From NCBI GenBank assembly GCA_963598415.1, contig CAVBUH010000007.1:161343-225342 (forward strand): a stretch of 64,000 nucleotides of DNA. The letters are read 5' to 3'. The translations under genes were made by a program, and so were the position numbers. The notes beneath the pieces are model-generated. The model worked only from the letters and a program-made list of their open reading frames with translations, had not been told where the DNA came from and ran no database searches. Origin of the DNA: Colimorpha_A sp900556615 (lineage in GTDB: Bacteria; Bacillota; Clostridia; Oscillospirales; CAG-272). Below, piece after piece: positions 51,441 to 59,617 of this stretch (positions within the stretch are counted from its first letter, which is position 1; each line of letters starts with the position of its first letter).

Positions 51441-52534
51441 TCGTCGTCGTCCTCCTCATCGCTTTTTTTTCTGCCGAAAAGCGGGACATAATCCTCCTCG
51501 CCGTCTTTTTCGTCCTCTTCTTCTGTGCTTTCTTCGTCGCTTTCCTCAAAATTCTCTTCTGTTTCATTCTCTTCTGTTTCGTCGTCATCATATACATTTG
51601 ACGCATCGGTGAGACGGAAGAAAATTTCTTCCAGTGAAAGCTCCGATTTTGCCAGCTTTCTTACGGCAAAATGTTTTTCCGCAAAGGCGAAAAAGAGCTT
51701 TTCTCTGATATCGCAATCTGCTTCCACCTCGATGTCGATATCGTAAAGATTACTGTCCTCTGTATTTTGCGCTATATCATAGCCGATGATTCCGGGGATT
51801 GAGGAGAGGATAGAATGAATCGAGTCGGAATTGGCGCGAACCGTCACGGCAACCCGGTTTTCCGGCATGTTATTACGCCGGATATTTTCAAGGGTATCGG
51901 AGGCGACAAGATTTCCACGGTTAATAATCATAACATGATCGCAGACCGCGCTCACCTCTGCCAGAATGTGACTGGAAAGGATAATCGTACGACTTTGACC
52001 GAGCTTGGCAATAAGCTCGCGTATTCCCGATATTTGGCGGGGATCAAGTCCAACCGTTGGCTCATCGAGGATGATCAGCTTCGGTTCCCCGAGCATAGCC
52101 TGTGCGATACCGACTCTCTGTCTGTAGCCTTTTGAAAGATTTTTGATCAGCCTGTCCTTCATATCGGTAATGTCGGTTTCTTCCATGACGCGGTAAACTT
52201 CCTCGAAAATACCGGACGGTTTGATTCCCTTTGCCTCTGCAACAAATCGAAGATATTCCATCGGCGTCATATCGGGATATACAGGCGGGATTTCCGGCAG
52301 ATAGCCGATACATCTTTTGGCAGACAATGCATCCTCATAAATATCGTGACCGTCAATAAGCACCTGACCGTCTGTAGGAGCAAGGCATCCGGTTATCATG
52401 TTCATGGTTGTAGATTTTCCGGCTCCGTTAGGACCGAGGAAACCGTATATTTTCCCCGGTTCAATCGTGAAGTTCAGATGATTTACGACGGTATGATCGC
52501 CGTATTTTTTGGTAAGGTTTCTTACCTCTATCAA
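51437..52534 (-). CDS. ABC transporter ATP-binding protein with acidic tail
   Basis: This 365-residue ATPase has Walker A GPNGAGKST (about 34-42), the signature NLSKGYRQRVGIAQA, Walker B LIILDEPTVGLD and the H-loop SSHILAEV. The usual 230-residue ATPase core and regulatory domain are followed by a tail of about 50 residues made almost only of Glu, Asp and Ser, ending in FGRKKSDEEDDDE. The start codon is TTG at 52534, supported by GGAGGAAA eight bases upstream. First gene of the four-gene operon. Confidence 0.9.
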   Translation of the reverse strand: MIEVRNLTKKYGDHTVVNHLNFTIEPGKIYGFLGPNGAGKSTTMNMITGCLAPTDGQVLIDGHDIYEDALSAKRCIGYLPEIPPVYPDMTPMEYLRFVAEAKGIKPSGIFEEVYRVMEETDITDMKDRLIKNLSKGYRQRVGIAQAMLGEPKLIILDEPTVGLDPRQISGIRELIAKLGQSRTIILSSHILAEVSAVCDHVMIINRGNLVASDTLENIRRNNMPENRVAVTVRANSDSIHSILSSIPGIIGYDIAQNTEDSNLYDIDIEVEADCDIREKLFFAFAEKHFAVRKLAKSELSLEEIFFRLTDASNVYDDDETEENETEENFEESDEESTEEEDEKDGEEDYVPLFGRKKSDEEDDDE

Positions 52535-52662
52535 CGTGATTTCCTCCTAATAATTGAATTTTTTTGCGAATTATATTTACACCATTTTAATTTATCATAT
52601 ATTTGTGATTGTTTTGTGATAGAGGTGTGAATATTTTATAGATGATTTGCTTAAAACGCAAA

Positions 52663-53469
52663 TTATTTATTGAAAAGAAGAAGTTCGGCAGAGCAGGAGG
52701 CTGCAAGGGCAGCCGCCGCGTCGGCTTTTTCGTAGTTATACGGAGCCATTGCGCAAACGGTTTGCATAATATGAAAGGTTCCGGCGTTAAAGCATTTATC
52801 TCCGGCAATGAAAAAGATTTGCCCGTCCTTCAGAATCAGCTCGGCGGGGGTGTTTGTCTCGCCCATAAGAAGAGAAAGGATTTCTCCCGCCGCGCGATAA
52901 GCGGTTTCGGGATAATCCAGAACAAAGGCGCTGTTGTCATTTGGCAGACGGATACAGTCGGATTTAAAGAGGAGATGAGAGGAAATTCTTGTAAAACAGA
53001 TAAAATTTTTCAGCGAAATATGATGTTCGGGATAGCAATTCGCTATCATGCGGATCGCGGCCTCTGAGAAAATCTCAGAAATTTTTGTGGTTCTCGAATT
53101 AAGAATCGCGGTTTCCGATTGGCAGAAAACAGAGGTGACGCCGCGAGAGGAGAGTTCTTCGGTTCTGAGGATAAGATTTCTTTGAAGCGATGCGGGGAAA
53201 TACCATCGGCACAGTCCGTCAGAGACAACGGCGAAGCCTTGTTCCCTCAAAATACCGTAACAAAGGGTAAAGATCTCTGCTCCTCCGTTTGGCCATAGGG
53301 AAAGATATTTTTGCTGTTCTTTGGAAGAAAGCATGGAAAAAAGATTGCGCTTTTTTCGGAGAAAATTACTTTTACGGGAAGAATTGTTTTTGGCGGTAAT
53401 GCTTCCGCTTTGGTCTGATATTATTGCCGGCATACGAAGCTGTTCCATGTAATGAAGAAAATGATTCAT
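52663..53469 (-). CDS. Protein of unknown function
   Basis: I do not recognise this 268-residue soluble protein. The first 50 residues (AIISDQSGSITAKNNSS) have the look of a PAS-type N-cap; the middle (about 100-170) contains ETAILNSRTTKISEIFSEAAIRMIA, reminiscent of a histidine-kinase dimerisation helix without the phospho-accepting His; the end has LILKDGQIFFIAG. A kinase-like sensor that has lost catalysis is one possibility. It lies upstream of the ABC operon on the same strand with a 128-base gap. Confidence 0.6.
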   Translation of the reverse strand: MNHFLHYMEQLRMPAIISDQSGSITAKNNSSRKSNFLRKKRNLFSMLSSKEQQKYLSLWPNGGAEIFTLCYGILREQGFAVVSDGLCRWYFPASLQRNLILRTEELSSRGVTSVFCQSETAILNSRTTKISEIFSEAAIRMIANCYPEHHISLKNFICFTRISSHLLFKSDCIRLPNDNSAFVLDYPETAYRAAGEILSLLMGETNTPAELILKDGQIFFIAGDKCFNAGTFHIMQTVCAMAPYNYEKADAAAALAASCSAELLLFNK

Positions 53470-53723
53470 TTTTTTCTGCGAATTTTTCCGTGTGACGGCT
53501 TTATTACTGCGTCAAACGGGGAAATCCGTATTCTCCTTCTATACTATTTGTTAGGCAATTATAAAACGCTGTTTTATAATTGATTCATTTGCGGCAGATT
53601 TACGCACGCTTATTGCCGCAGTCCGAAATCAGAGATTTTGTATTGCTCCCTTGATAGCGGACTCGTTTTGCTCGTCCTAAAGATATGTTTTCATCGGAGG
53701 TCCGCTGAAAAAACAAAATGGAA
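53470..53723. other. Gene-free region upstream of repeats
   Basis: No coding signal. Contains the dyad AAACGCTGTTTTATAATTG... around 53560-53580 and the sequence TTATTGCCGCAGTCCG; nothing assignable. Confidence 0.3.
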
Positions 53724-53892
53724 TTAAGGCGGTACCGCTTGATTTACGGCTAACGCCTTTATTGCGCATATACTTGCCTCTATTCCGTCAACCTTCACAA
53801 ATTACGTCGGCAGAGGGGGCACTCTTGCCTCCTCAATTGGTATTATCTGACGAAAAATCTGGCAGCGCATCTGTACCGTCAAAATTGTTAAG
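53724..53892 (-). repeat. Repeat family 1, reverse copy
   Basis: About 169 bp starting TTAAGGCGGTACCGC. The right end (GTACCGTCAAAATTGTTAAG) has diverged, so the inverted ends no longer match well; the internal blocks are intact. Confidence 0.7.
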
Positions 53893-54084
53893 AAATCACT
53901 GAATCAATCTCAACGGATGATTGCCCGGCATCGTTAAAAAAACTTGAAATAGGAAGCTAATGACGTCAAAGCGCAAGCCGTGAACTCGGCGGTGCTGCTT
54001 TTCCCATATTTCTGCGTTTTTTTGCTTTGCCGTTCAAAAAATCATCTCAGAAATCTATATAGCCGTTTTATTCAGCGATTCCTT
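53891..54084 (-). repeat. Repeat family 3, chimeric copy
   Basis: Reverse-orientation copy of family 3 (ends AAGAAATCACTGAATCAA and TTATTCAGCGATTCC). About 50 bases in its middle (GACGTCAAAGCGCAAGCCGTGAACTCGGCGGTGCTG region) are not family 3 but the distal end of family 1, in the variant form seen at 32064-32233. Confidence 0.7.
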
Positions 54085-54123
54085 AAATTTGCTGACTTTT
54101 ACAAACGGCTGTAGATTTTTTTC

Positions 54124-54291
54124 TTTTGGGTATCTCTAAAAATTCAATGTTTATAGACGGTAAAGAGCTTTTTTCATCAGTCTAAACAGAAATCACGCAG
54201 ACAGCGTATATATCTGTCAAGGATTTTTGTGACGAATGACCGAAAACAGATCAAGCCGGATTTGGGCAGTGAGGTTTTAAAGTACCCTTTT
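54124..54291 (-). repeat. Repeat family 2, reverse copy
   Basis: About 168 bp (TTTTGGGTATCTCTAAAAATT ... TTTAAAGTACCCTTTT), the third copy of this family and the most diverged. Confidence 0.75.
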
Positions 54292-54406
54292 GATTATGAC
54301 AGTATGCCATTCATTTTCATAAAAAAACGGATACGATAGATATTTATTTGATTGTGCGCTTTATACAATATTACTTCAGTTTCATAATTCTGTCAAGTCT
54401 TATTTA

Positions 54407-54486
54407 GATAATATTATCCTGTGTCTAAAATGTAAATTTTAGCCTCTGATACTTGTCTCTTTCTATAGAAAAGATTATAATTATAA
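54407..54486 (+). promoter_or_regulatory. Promoter and dyads of the MarR operon
   Basis: TTGTCT (54453-54458), 17-base spacer, TATAAT (54476-54481). The -10 lies inside the perfect palindrome TTATAATTATAA (54475-54486), and a second perfect palindrome GATAATATTATC is at 54407-54418. Both are candidate operators for the MarR protein encoded next. Confidence 0.6.
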
Positions 54487-54597
54487 CTAAAGTATATTTA
54501 CACAGATGCCGGGGCAGCTTCGATCGTATAAATATTATGAAATATGCCGTTTCCGCTGAATGATGAAGCAGATGTGTCCTGATTAATTTTTCGGAGG

Positions 54598-55071
54598 ATG
54601 AGTTGCGAAACTATGTTTGAGCTTGCCGAAATATTACCGCTTGCTGCTCAGATAAAAAAGCTTTATGTAAAAGCCTGCCGTGCAGTTTGCAAGAAGTATG
54701 AGCTTACGCAGACGGAATTTGATATTCTCGATTTTCTTGGGGGTAATACCGGATTTGATACCGCAAAGGAAATATCCCGACACAGACAGATAAAAAAGGC
54801 GAACGTTTCGACCTCTGTGGAGCGTTTAATAAAAAAGGGCTATTTAAAACGCAGGACGGATCCGGAGGATAGACGTTTTATTCATCTTGAGCTTACCGGA
54901 AAAGCTGCTCTTCCGATGACGGAGATTAAAAAAACTCAGGACGATTTCTTTTCGCGCTTTTTCGCCTGTCTCAGCAAAGAGGAATTTGAAACCTATAAAA
55001 ATCTTACTGAAAAGCTCCTTTTGTCAATAAAAATATACGGAAAAAAGATCGATGGAGGAAGTGTTTGCTGA
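54598..55071 (+). CDS. MarR family transcriptional regulator
   Basis: This 157-residue winged-helix regulator has helix 1 (EILPLAAQIKKLYVKACRAVC), the wHTH (about 55-105, TAKEISRHRQIKKANVSTSVERLIKKGYLKRRTDPEDRR, containing the family's DxR wing motif) and a C-terminal dimerisation helix. It likely represses its own operon. The start is uncertain: ATG 54598 touches its GGAGG site, while ATG 54613 has a long spacing. First gene of the envelope-lipid operon. Confidence 0.88.
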   Translation: MSCETMFELAEILPLAAQIKKLYVKACRAVCKKYELTQTEFDILDFLGGNTGFDTAKEISRHRQIKKANVSTSVERLIKKGYLKRRTDPEDRRFIHLELTGKAALPMTEIKKTQDDFFSRFFACLSKEEFETYKNLTEKLLLSIKIYGKKIDGGSVC

Positions 55072-56393
55072 TGACTAATAATGAGAAAAAGCGGTTCCTC
55101 AGAGGTTTGCTTTTTGCCGCAGCAGTGATTTTTATTTATGTGCTGATCACGAATCTCCATTCACTCGGCGTGAGGATCATCGCATTTTTTAACCTGTTTT
55201 CACCGCTGATTATAGGAGTTCTTTTTGCGCTGATTCTTTATAAGCCGATGAAGGGGATAAACGGCTTCTTTATGATGCTGAAGCGGAAATCAAAGCTGAA
55301 GCATCATCTTCCCGATCGTGCAATTAAAATGATAAGTCTGGTGCTTACCTTTGTATTTGCGCTTCTTTTGTTGTATTTTATTGCAAACAGTGTTGTTCCT
55401 CAGATTGTGGTGTCTTTTAAAAGCATATTTGATTCTATCGATTTCTATTATCCCGCAGCGCTTGAATATCTCGAAAATCTCGGATTCGATACGTCTGAAA
55501 TCGAGACGCTTATCGAAAAAATCAATCTTCAGAGCATTTGGCAGGCTTTAACGGCAAATGCGGATAAAATATTCGATACCGCTTTCGGTGCGGTAAACGG
55601 CATTGCGACGTTGGTAACTACTGTTTTTACGGCAAGCATTTTCTCGGTATATGTTCTTTCAAACTATGAAAATCTGAAGAGACAAACGGGGAAGATGCTT
55701 CTTGCATATTTTAAACCTAAAACGGCGGAAAAAATTAAAAGCGTCGGGATGCTTACCGTTACGACTTTTCTAAATTTTTTCTCCGGTCAGTGTCTTGAAG
55801 CCGTTATTTTGGGAATAATCTTTTTTATAGCGATGAGCATCTTCGGGTTTCCCTTTGCAACGGTTATCAGTGTTATCATCGCTTTAACCGCCATTATCCC
55901 GTATGTGGGTGCTTTCCTTGGCTGCGCGGTAGGAGTTATTCTGATTTTCATGCAGGATCCGATGAAGGCGCTTCTGTTTATCGTAATGTTTTTGGTTATT
56001 CAGCAGCTTGAGAATAATCTTATTTATCCGAGAGTTGTCGGAACCTCCGTAAATCTTCCCGCAATATGGACCTTTACCGCGCTTATTGTCGGCGGCGCGC
56101 TTTTCGGTGTTGTGGGTATGCTGTTTTTCATCCCGCTTACTTCGGTTCTTTATACGTTGCTCAAAAATGATGTAAATTACCGTATAAAGAAAAAATACGG
56201 AGAAAAGGCTGATGATATGATAGTGAAAGAGCTTCTTCCGGCGTCAGACGCTCCTTCCGGTAAGTCCTCTGAGAGAATGTCAAAAGAAAATGAAAAAGCA
56301 GAAGCCGCGGAGGACGGCGAAAAAACCGCTGACGCTGCCGATAAAAAGAACAGTGATATTGTCTGTGAGAATGATTCCGAAAAGAGCGCATGA
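55071..56393 (+). CDS. AI-2E / PerM family membrane protein
   Basis: This 440-residue membrane protein has eight or so helices and the family's long amphipathic central region (KIFDTAFGAVNGIATLVTTVFTASIFSVYVL) and C-terminal IPYVGAFLGCAVGVILIFMQDP and LENNLIYPRVVGTSVNLPAIWTF motifs. Members export small molecules or ions (AI-2, Na+/H+ in some); substrate here unknown. A cytosolic acidic tail follows (about 375-440). The ATG overlaps the MarR stop (TGATG). Confidence 0.88.
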   Translation: MTNNEKKRFLRGLLFAAAVIFIYVLITNLHSLGVRIIAFFNLFSPLIIGVLFALILYKPMKGINGFFMMLKRKSKLKHHLPDRAIKMISLVLTFVFALLLLYFIANSVVPQIVVSFKSIFDSIDFYYPAALEYLENLGFDTSEIETLIEKINLQSIWQALTANADKIFDTAFGAVNGIATLVTTVFTASIFSVYVLSNYENLKRQTGKMLLAYFKPKTAEKIKSVGMLTVTTFLNFFSGQCLEAVILGIIFFIAMSIFGFPFATVISVIIALTAIIPYVGAFLGCAVGVILIFMQDPMKALLFIVMFLVIQQLENNLIYPRVVGTSVNLPAIWTFTALIVGGALFGVVGMLFFIPLTSVLYTLLKNDVNYRIKKKYGEKADDMIVKELLPASDAPSGKSSERMSKENEKAEAAEDGEKTADAADKKNSDIVCENDSEKSA

Positions 56394-56423
56394 TGGTTTA
56401 CGGCATTCTCAGAGGGAATAATA

Positions 56424-57005
56424 GTGGAGAACTATATGAATTATTCCAAAAAAGAGATTATAACGATTCCTAATCTGCTCAGCATTTTGAGGCTTCTTCT
56501 GATTCCTGTCTTTGCAGTCTTATATTTAAAGGCTGAGTCGGCCAAGGATTATATTGTGTCGGCCGCAGTCATGGTTTTTTCGGCAGTTACCGATATGGTG
56601 GATGGTATTATCGCAAGGAAATGCAATATGATATCAAGACTCGGTATTATGCTGGATCCTTTCGCGGATAAGATGACGCAGGGAGTGGTCATGATCTGTC
56701 TCAGTCTGCGGCACCCTGAAATGATTCCTCTTCTTATCCTGTTCGTGATAAAAGAAGCTTTTATGCTGATAATGGGTTGTCTTCATCTGAGAAAAAAGAA
56801 GATGCTCGACGGCGCGCTTTTTGCCGGAAAGATATGTACGACGGTGCTGTTTGTCAGCATGATCGCTATTATGGTTTTCCATAATATGCCGGCGGCTGTA
56901 TTGAATATAATAATCGGAATATGCTTTATTTTTATGATAATCTCCTTTGCCGCTTATGCAATATGTTATTTAAAGCATTCTCCGCATATAAAAGATATCG
57001 AATAA
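56424..57005 (+). CDS. CDP-alcohol phosphatidyltransferase
   Basis: This 193-residue integral membrane enzyme has the complete catalytic motif D-x2-DG-x2-AR-x8-G-x3-D-x3-D (DMVDGIIARKC ... GIMLDPFADK, about 57-83) and five to six helices. It transfers a phosphatidyl group from CDP-diacylglycerol to an alcohol; glycerol-3-phosphate (PgsA) is the commonest partner, but the operon context allows another acceptor. GTG 56424 or ATG 56436 may start it. Thirty bases after the AI-2E gene. Confidence 0.85.
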   Translation: MENYMNYSKKEIITIPNLLSILRLLLIPVFAVLYLKAESAKDYIVSAAVMVFSAVTDMVDGIIARKCNMISRLGIMLDPFADKMTQGVVMICLSLRHPEMIPLLILFVIKEAFMLIMGCLHLRKKKMLDGALFAGKICTTVLFVSMIAIMVFHNMPAAVLNIIIGICFIFMIISFAAYAICYLKHSPHIKDIE

Positions 57006-57023
57006 CAAGGGGGAACCAATATT

Positions 57024-57515
57024 ATGAATACACGTTTTTGGATAGGCGTTGTCTATGTGGCGGTCATTGGAGCACTTTCCAATGTTTTTGCCCTTTTTAT
57101 AAAGCGTGACCGCCTTGAGGAGAATAAATTTCCATTTAAAACTTATAAATGGGAGAAAAATGGGAAAGTATATGACCGTATAAAAATCCGGAGGTGGAAG
57201 AATAAGGTGCCGGATATGAGTAAGATTCTGAAATTTATGCTTCCCAAAAAGGTTAAGCCCGGTATCACCGGAAAGGAAATAAAGGCGCTCATAAAGGAAA
57301 CTTGCGTCGCAGAGATTGTACATAGTATCCTTATTGTTCTTTCTCTTGCGGTGATTTTCATTTGTCCGGGACCGGACGGGATTGTTTTGTTTCTTATATG
57401 TCTGCTTTTAAACCTTCCTTTCATATTTATTCAGAGATATAACAGACCACAGTATATAACGGCGGCGAGACGCCTTGACGAACGGGAGGAAAGAAGACAG
57501 CAATGCGAATACTGA
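57024..57515 (+). CDS. CrtO-like acyltransferase family membrane protein
   Basis: This 163-residue protein has an N-terminal helix (about 6-25), a central cytosolic segment YKWEKNGKVYDRIKIRRWKNKVPDMSK followed by MLPKK, and two C-terminal helices. The central segment is the signature of the family of glycosyl-4,4'-diaponeurosporenoate acyltransferase (CrtO of staphyloxanthin synthesis). No carotenoid genes are present, so here it more likely acylates a glycolipid (inference). It overlaps the next gene by 13 bases. Confidence 0.75.
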   Translation: MNTRFWIGVVYVAVIGALSNVFALFIKRDRLEENKFPFKTYKWEKNGKVYDRIKIRRWKNKVPDMSKILKFMLPKKVKPGITGKEIKALIKETCVAEIVHSILIVLSLAVIFICPGPDGIVLFLICLLLNLPFIFIQRYNRPQYITAARRLDEREERRQQCEY

Positions 57516-58657
57516 TACTGTCCTGTAATACCGGAGAGGGACATAATTCCACGGCAAAGGCTATTATGCAGTGGGCGGAAGGAAATGGGAGCTTTTGCGA
57601 AATCAAGGACGCATTGTCATATTGGCCGGCAGGGACGAACCGTTTTATCTGTTCGGGACATATATTTTTATATAAAAATGCTCCTGAGCTTTTCGGTGCC
57701 GGATACCGCTTTTTTGAAATCGTATCGGAAAAAACAAACGAGAAAAATATGATGCGTGAGTTGAAGGGAAAAGAACCTTCCAAAAATGCTTTCCTTGGTC
57801 TTGCGAAATATCCTTCTGAAAAAATGTATGCGGATATATCAGAGGGAAATTATGACGCGGTGATATGTGTTCATGTGTTTGCTTCGCTGATGATGACTGA
57901 AATCAGGAAAAAATACGGAAACCGTCTGCCTACCTATTTTGTGGCTACCGATTATACCTGTAGTCCGGGTGTGAACATATCGGATTTTAATGCATGCTTT
58001 ATTCCTTCGGAAAAGCTGTCCTCCGAGTTCTCGGGACTCGGTGTAAAGCCGGAAAAGCTGATCCCTACCGGGATACCGGTGAGAGAGGAATTTTATTCTT
58101 CCTGTGCGCAGGAGCAGGCGAAAAGTCGTCTTGGTCTCCCGGCGGATAAGCGTATTGTGCTTTTCATGTGCGGGAGCATGGGCGTCGGTCCGATGAAGGA
58201 AACCGTCGAGCTGCTTATCGGTTCTATGCCGGAAGACGCAGCCGTAGTCGTGATTTGCGGAAAAAACGAAAAGCTCTTTGCTCAAATGTCAAAGGTGGAA
58301 AACAACGGAAACCTGTTTGTTGTAGGTTATACAAAAGAGGTGTGCAGCTATATGGACGCCGCGAGCCTGATTATTACAAAGGCAGGCGGCTTGAGTTCAA
58401 CCGAAGCGGCGACAAAGCATCTGCCTATTGTTTTTTTCGACGCTATTCCCGGTCTTGAAGTACATAACAGAGATTTCTTTTGCAGAAACGGCTGCGCTGC
58501 TTTCGGAGAAACCGCCGAAGAGATTAATTCGATTGTGTGTGAACTTCTTAATGACAAAGAACGTCTTAATGAAATGAGAAAAAAGCTCGCTGATAATTTC
58601 ACTCATCGGGCAGCAAAGGAAATCTATGAATATATCAAAACTGAATGTCGAGGTTGA
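57503..58657 (+). CDS. MGDG-synthase type glycolipid glycosyltransferase
   Basis: This 384-residue GT28-type enzyme has an N-terminal MGDG synthase domain (SCNTGEGHNSTAKAI, about 7-21, and FATDYTCSPG-like YFVATDYTCSPG) and a C-terminal nucleotide-sugar domain with VLFMCGSMGVGPMKE and LIITKAGGLSSTEAATKHLPIVF. It transfers a sugar from a nucleotide donor to diacylglycerol or a related lipid at the inner leaflet, like UgtP. Peripheral membrane association expected. It overlaps genes on both sides. Confidence 0.88.
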   Translation: MRILILSCNTGEGHNSTAKAIMQWAEGNGSFCEIKDALSYWPAGTNRFICSGHIFLYKNAPELFGAGYRFFEIVSEKTNEKNMMRELKGKEPSKNAFLGLAKYPSEKMYADISEGNYDAVICVHVFASLMMTEIRKKYGNRLPTYFVATDYTCSPGVNISDFNACFIPSEKLSSEFSGLGVKPEKLIPTGIPVREEFYSSCAQEQAKSRLGLPADKRIVLFMCGSMGVGPMKETVELLIGSMPEDAAVVVICGKNEKLFAQMSKVENNGNLFVVGYTKEVCSYMDAASLIITKAGGLSSTEAATKHLPIVFFDAIPGLEVHNRDFFCRNGCAAFGETAEEINSIVCELLNDKERLNEMRKKLADNFTHRAAKEIYEYIKTECRG

Positions 58658-59321
58658 TTATCGGAAATTAAGATTCAGCAATTTGGCAACTCCGGAATTT
58701 TCTCATCTTTTGCTGCTTATCTTCTGGCCGATTTTCGGAGTGGTTTTTGCTGCTCTTGAGTGCTTTAGAACTACCGGATATAATATTGTCTATTCACCGA
58801 TTGACGATCTTATTCCGTTCTGTGAATTTTTTGTTATCCCTTATTTTTTCTGGTTTATTTATCTTGTAGGAATGTATGTGTACAGTATTTTCTATGATAT
58901 TCAGACCTTTAAAAACTATACTTATTACATTATTATAACCTATACGGCGGCTATTTTGATCTATATCGTATGGCCGACCGCGCAGGAGCTCCGTCCGGTG
59001 ACGTTTGAGCGGGATAATATATTTACCGAAATCATGAGAAACTTTTATCAGTTTGACACAAATACCAATGTTTGTCCCTCCATTCATGTGATAGGAGCCG
59101 TAGCGGTATCCTGTGCCGCATGGAACAGTAAGCTCTTTTCGTCAAAGGGATGGCGTATCGCTTTTAGTGTTGTTACGCTGCTGATTATAGCGTCTACGGT
59201 GTTTCTTAAGCAGCACTCAATCGTTGACATCCCTCCGGCGCTTGCTATTTGCGTAGTAGCCTATCCTCTTGTATATGGAAAGAAGTGCAGAGCTTTTTTT
59301 CGGGGGCGATTCAAAAAATGA
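58626..59321 (+). CDS. PAP2-type phosphatase / phosphotransferase
   Basis: This 231-residue membrane protein has six helices and the two PAP2 active-site motifs, CPSIHVIGAV (about 143-152) and KQHSIVDIPPA (about 193-203), with an earlier WPTAQELRP segment in place of the first KxxxxxxRP motif. It is close to the inositol-phosphorylceramide-synthase-like branch, so it could dephosphorylate a lipid phosphate (such as phosphatidylglycerol phosphate from the upstream synthase) or transfer a head group. It overlaps the glycosyltransferase by 32 bases and ends the operon. Confidence 0.85.
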   Translation: MNISKLNVEVDYRKLRFSNLATPEFSHLLLLIFWPIFGVVFAALECFRTTGYNIVYSPIDDLIPFCEFFVIPYFFWFIYLVGMYVYSIFYDIQTFKNYTYYIIITYTAAILIYIVWPTAQELRPVTFERDNIFTEIMRNFYQFDTNTNVCPSIHVIGAVAVSCAAWNSKLFSSKGWRIAFSVVTLLIIASTVFLKQHSIVDIPPALAICVVAYPLVYGKKCRAFFRGRFKK

Positions 59322-59350
59322 GAAAAAACCGATAGATTGTTTATGGCTTG

Positions 59351-59372
59351 GGCTGTCGTTTGGAGCGACGGC
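59351..59372 (+). terminator. Hairpin downstream of the lipid operon
   Basis: GGCTGTCG-TTTGGA-GCGACGGCC, a stem of eight to nine pairs about 30 bases after the PAP2 stop codon. No clear T-run follows, so it may stabilise the 3' end rather than terminate. Confidence 0.45.
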
Positions 59373-59513
59373 CTGTTGGTTTATATTGGCAGAATAACGA
59401 TTGATATTTTGGAGCTTGTTCGGCAAGGCTGTTGAAACCGCTTTTGAGTTTTGCTCCGGCAGCAATTATGAAGAAAACCGCAATATATTTCAGAGGAAAA
59501 GCAAAATCGTGCG

Positions 59514-59542
59514 TTGACAGATAAAATAAATGAGATTATAAT
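59514..59542 (+). promoter_or_regulatory. Consensus promoter for the second oxidoreductase cluster
   Basis: TTGACA (59514-59519), 17-base spacer and TATAAT (59537-59542), a perfect sigma-A promoter about 75 bases before the start codon. Confidence 0.8.
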
Positions 59543-59617
59543 ATTTATTGAGATATAATATTGTGATACCTAAGAGACTATTATGGTTGGTAAATTGATT
59601 TGAAAGGGGATATGAAT

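Noticed and set aside
57024..57515. Carotenoid biosynthesis assignment
   Set aside because: The CrtO-like signature is present, but no phytoene synthase, desaturase or oxidase lies in the window, so I did not infer carotenoid synthesis.
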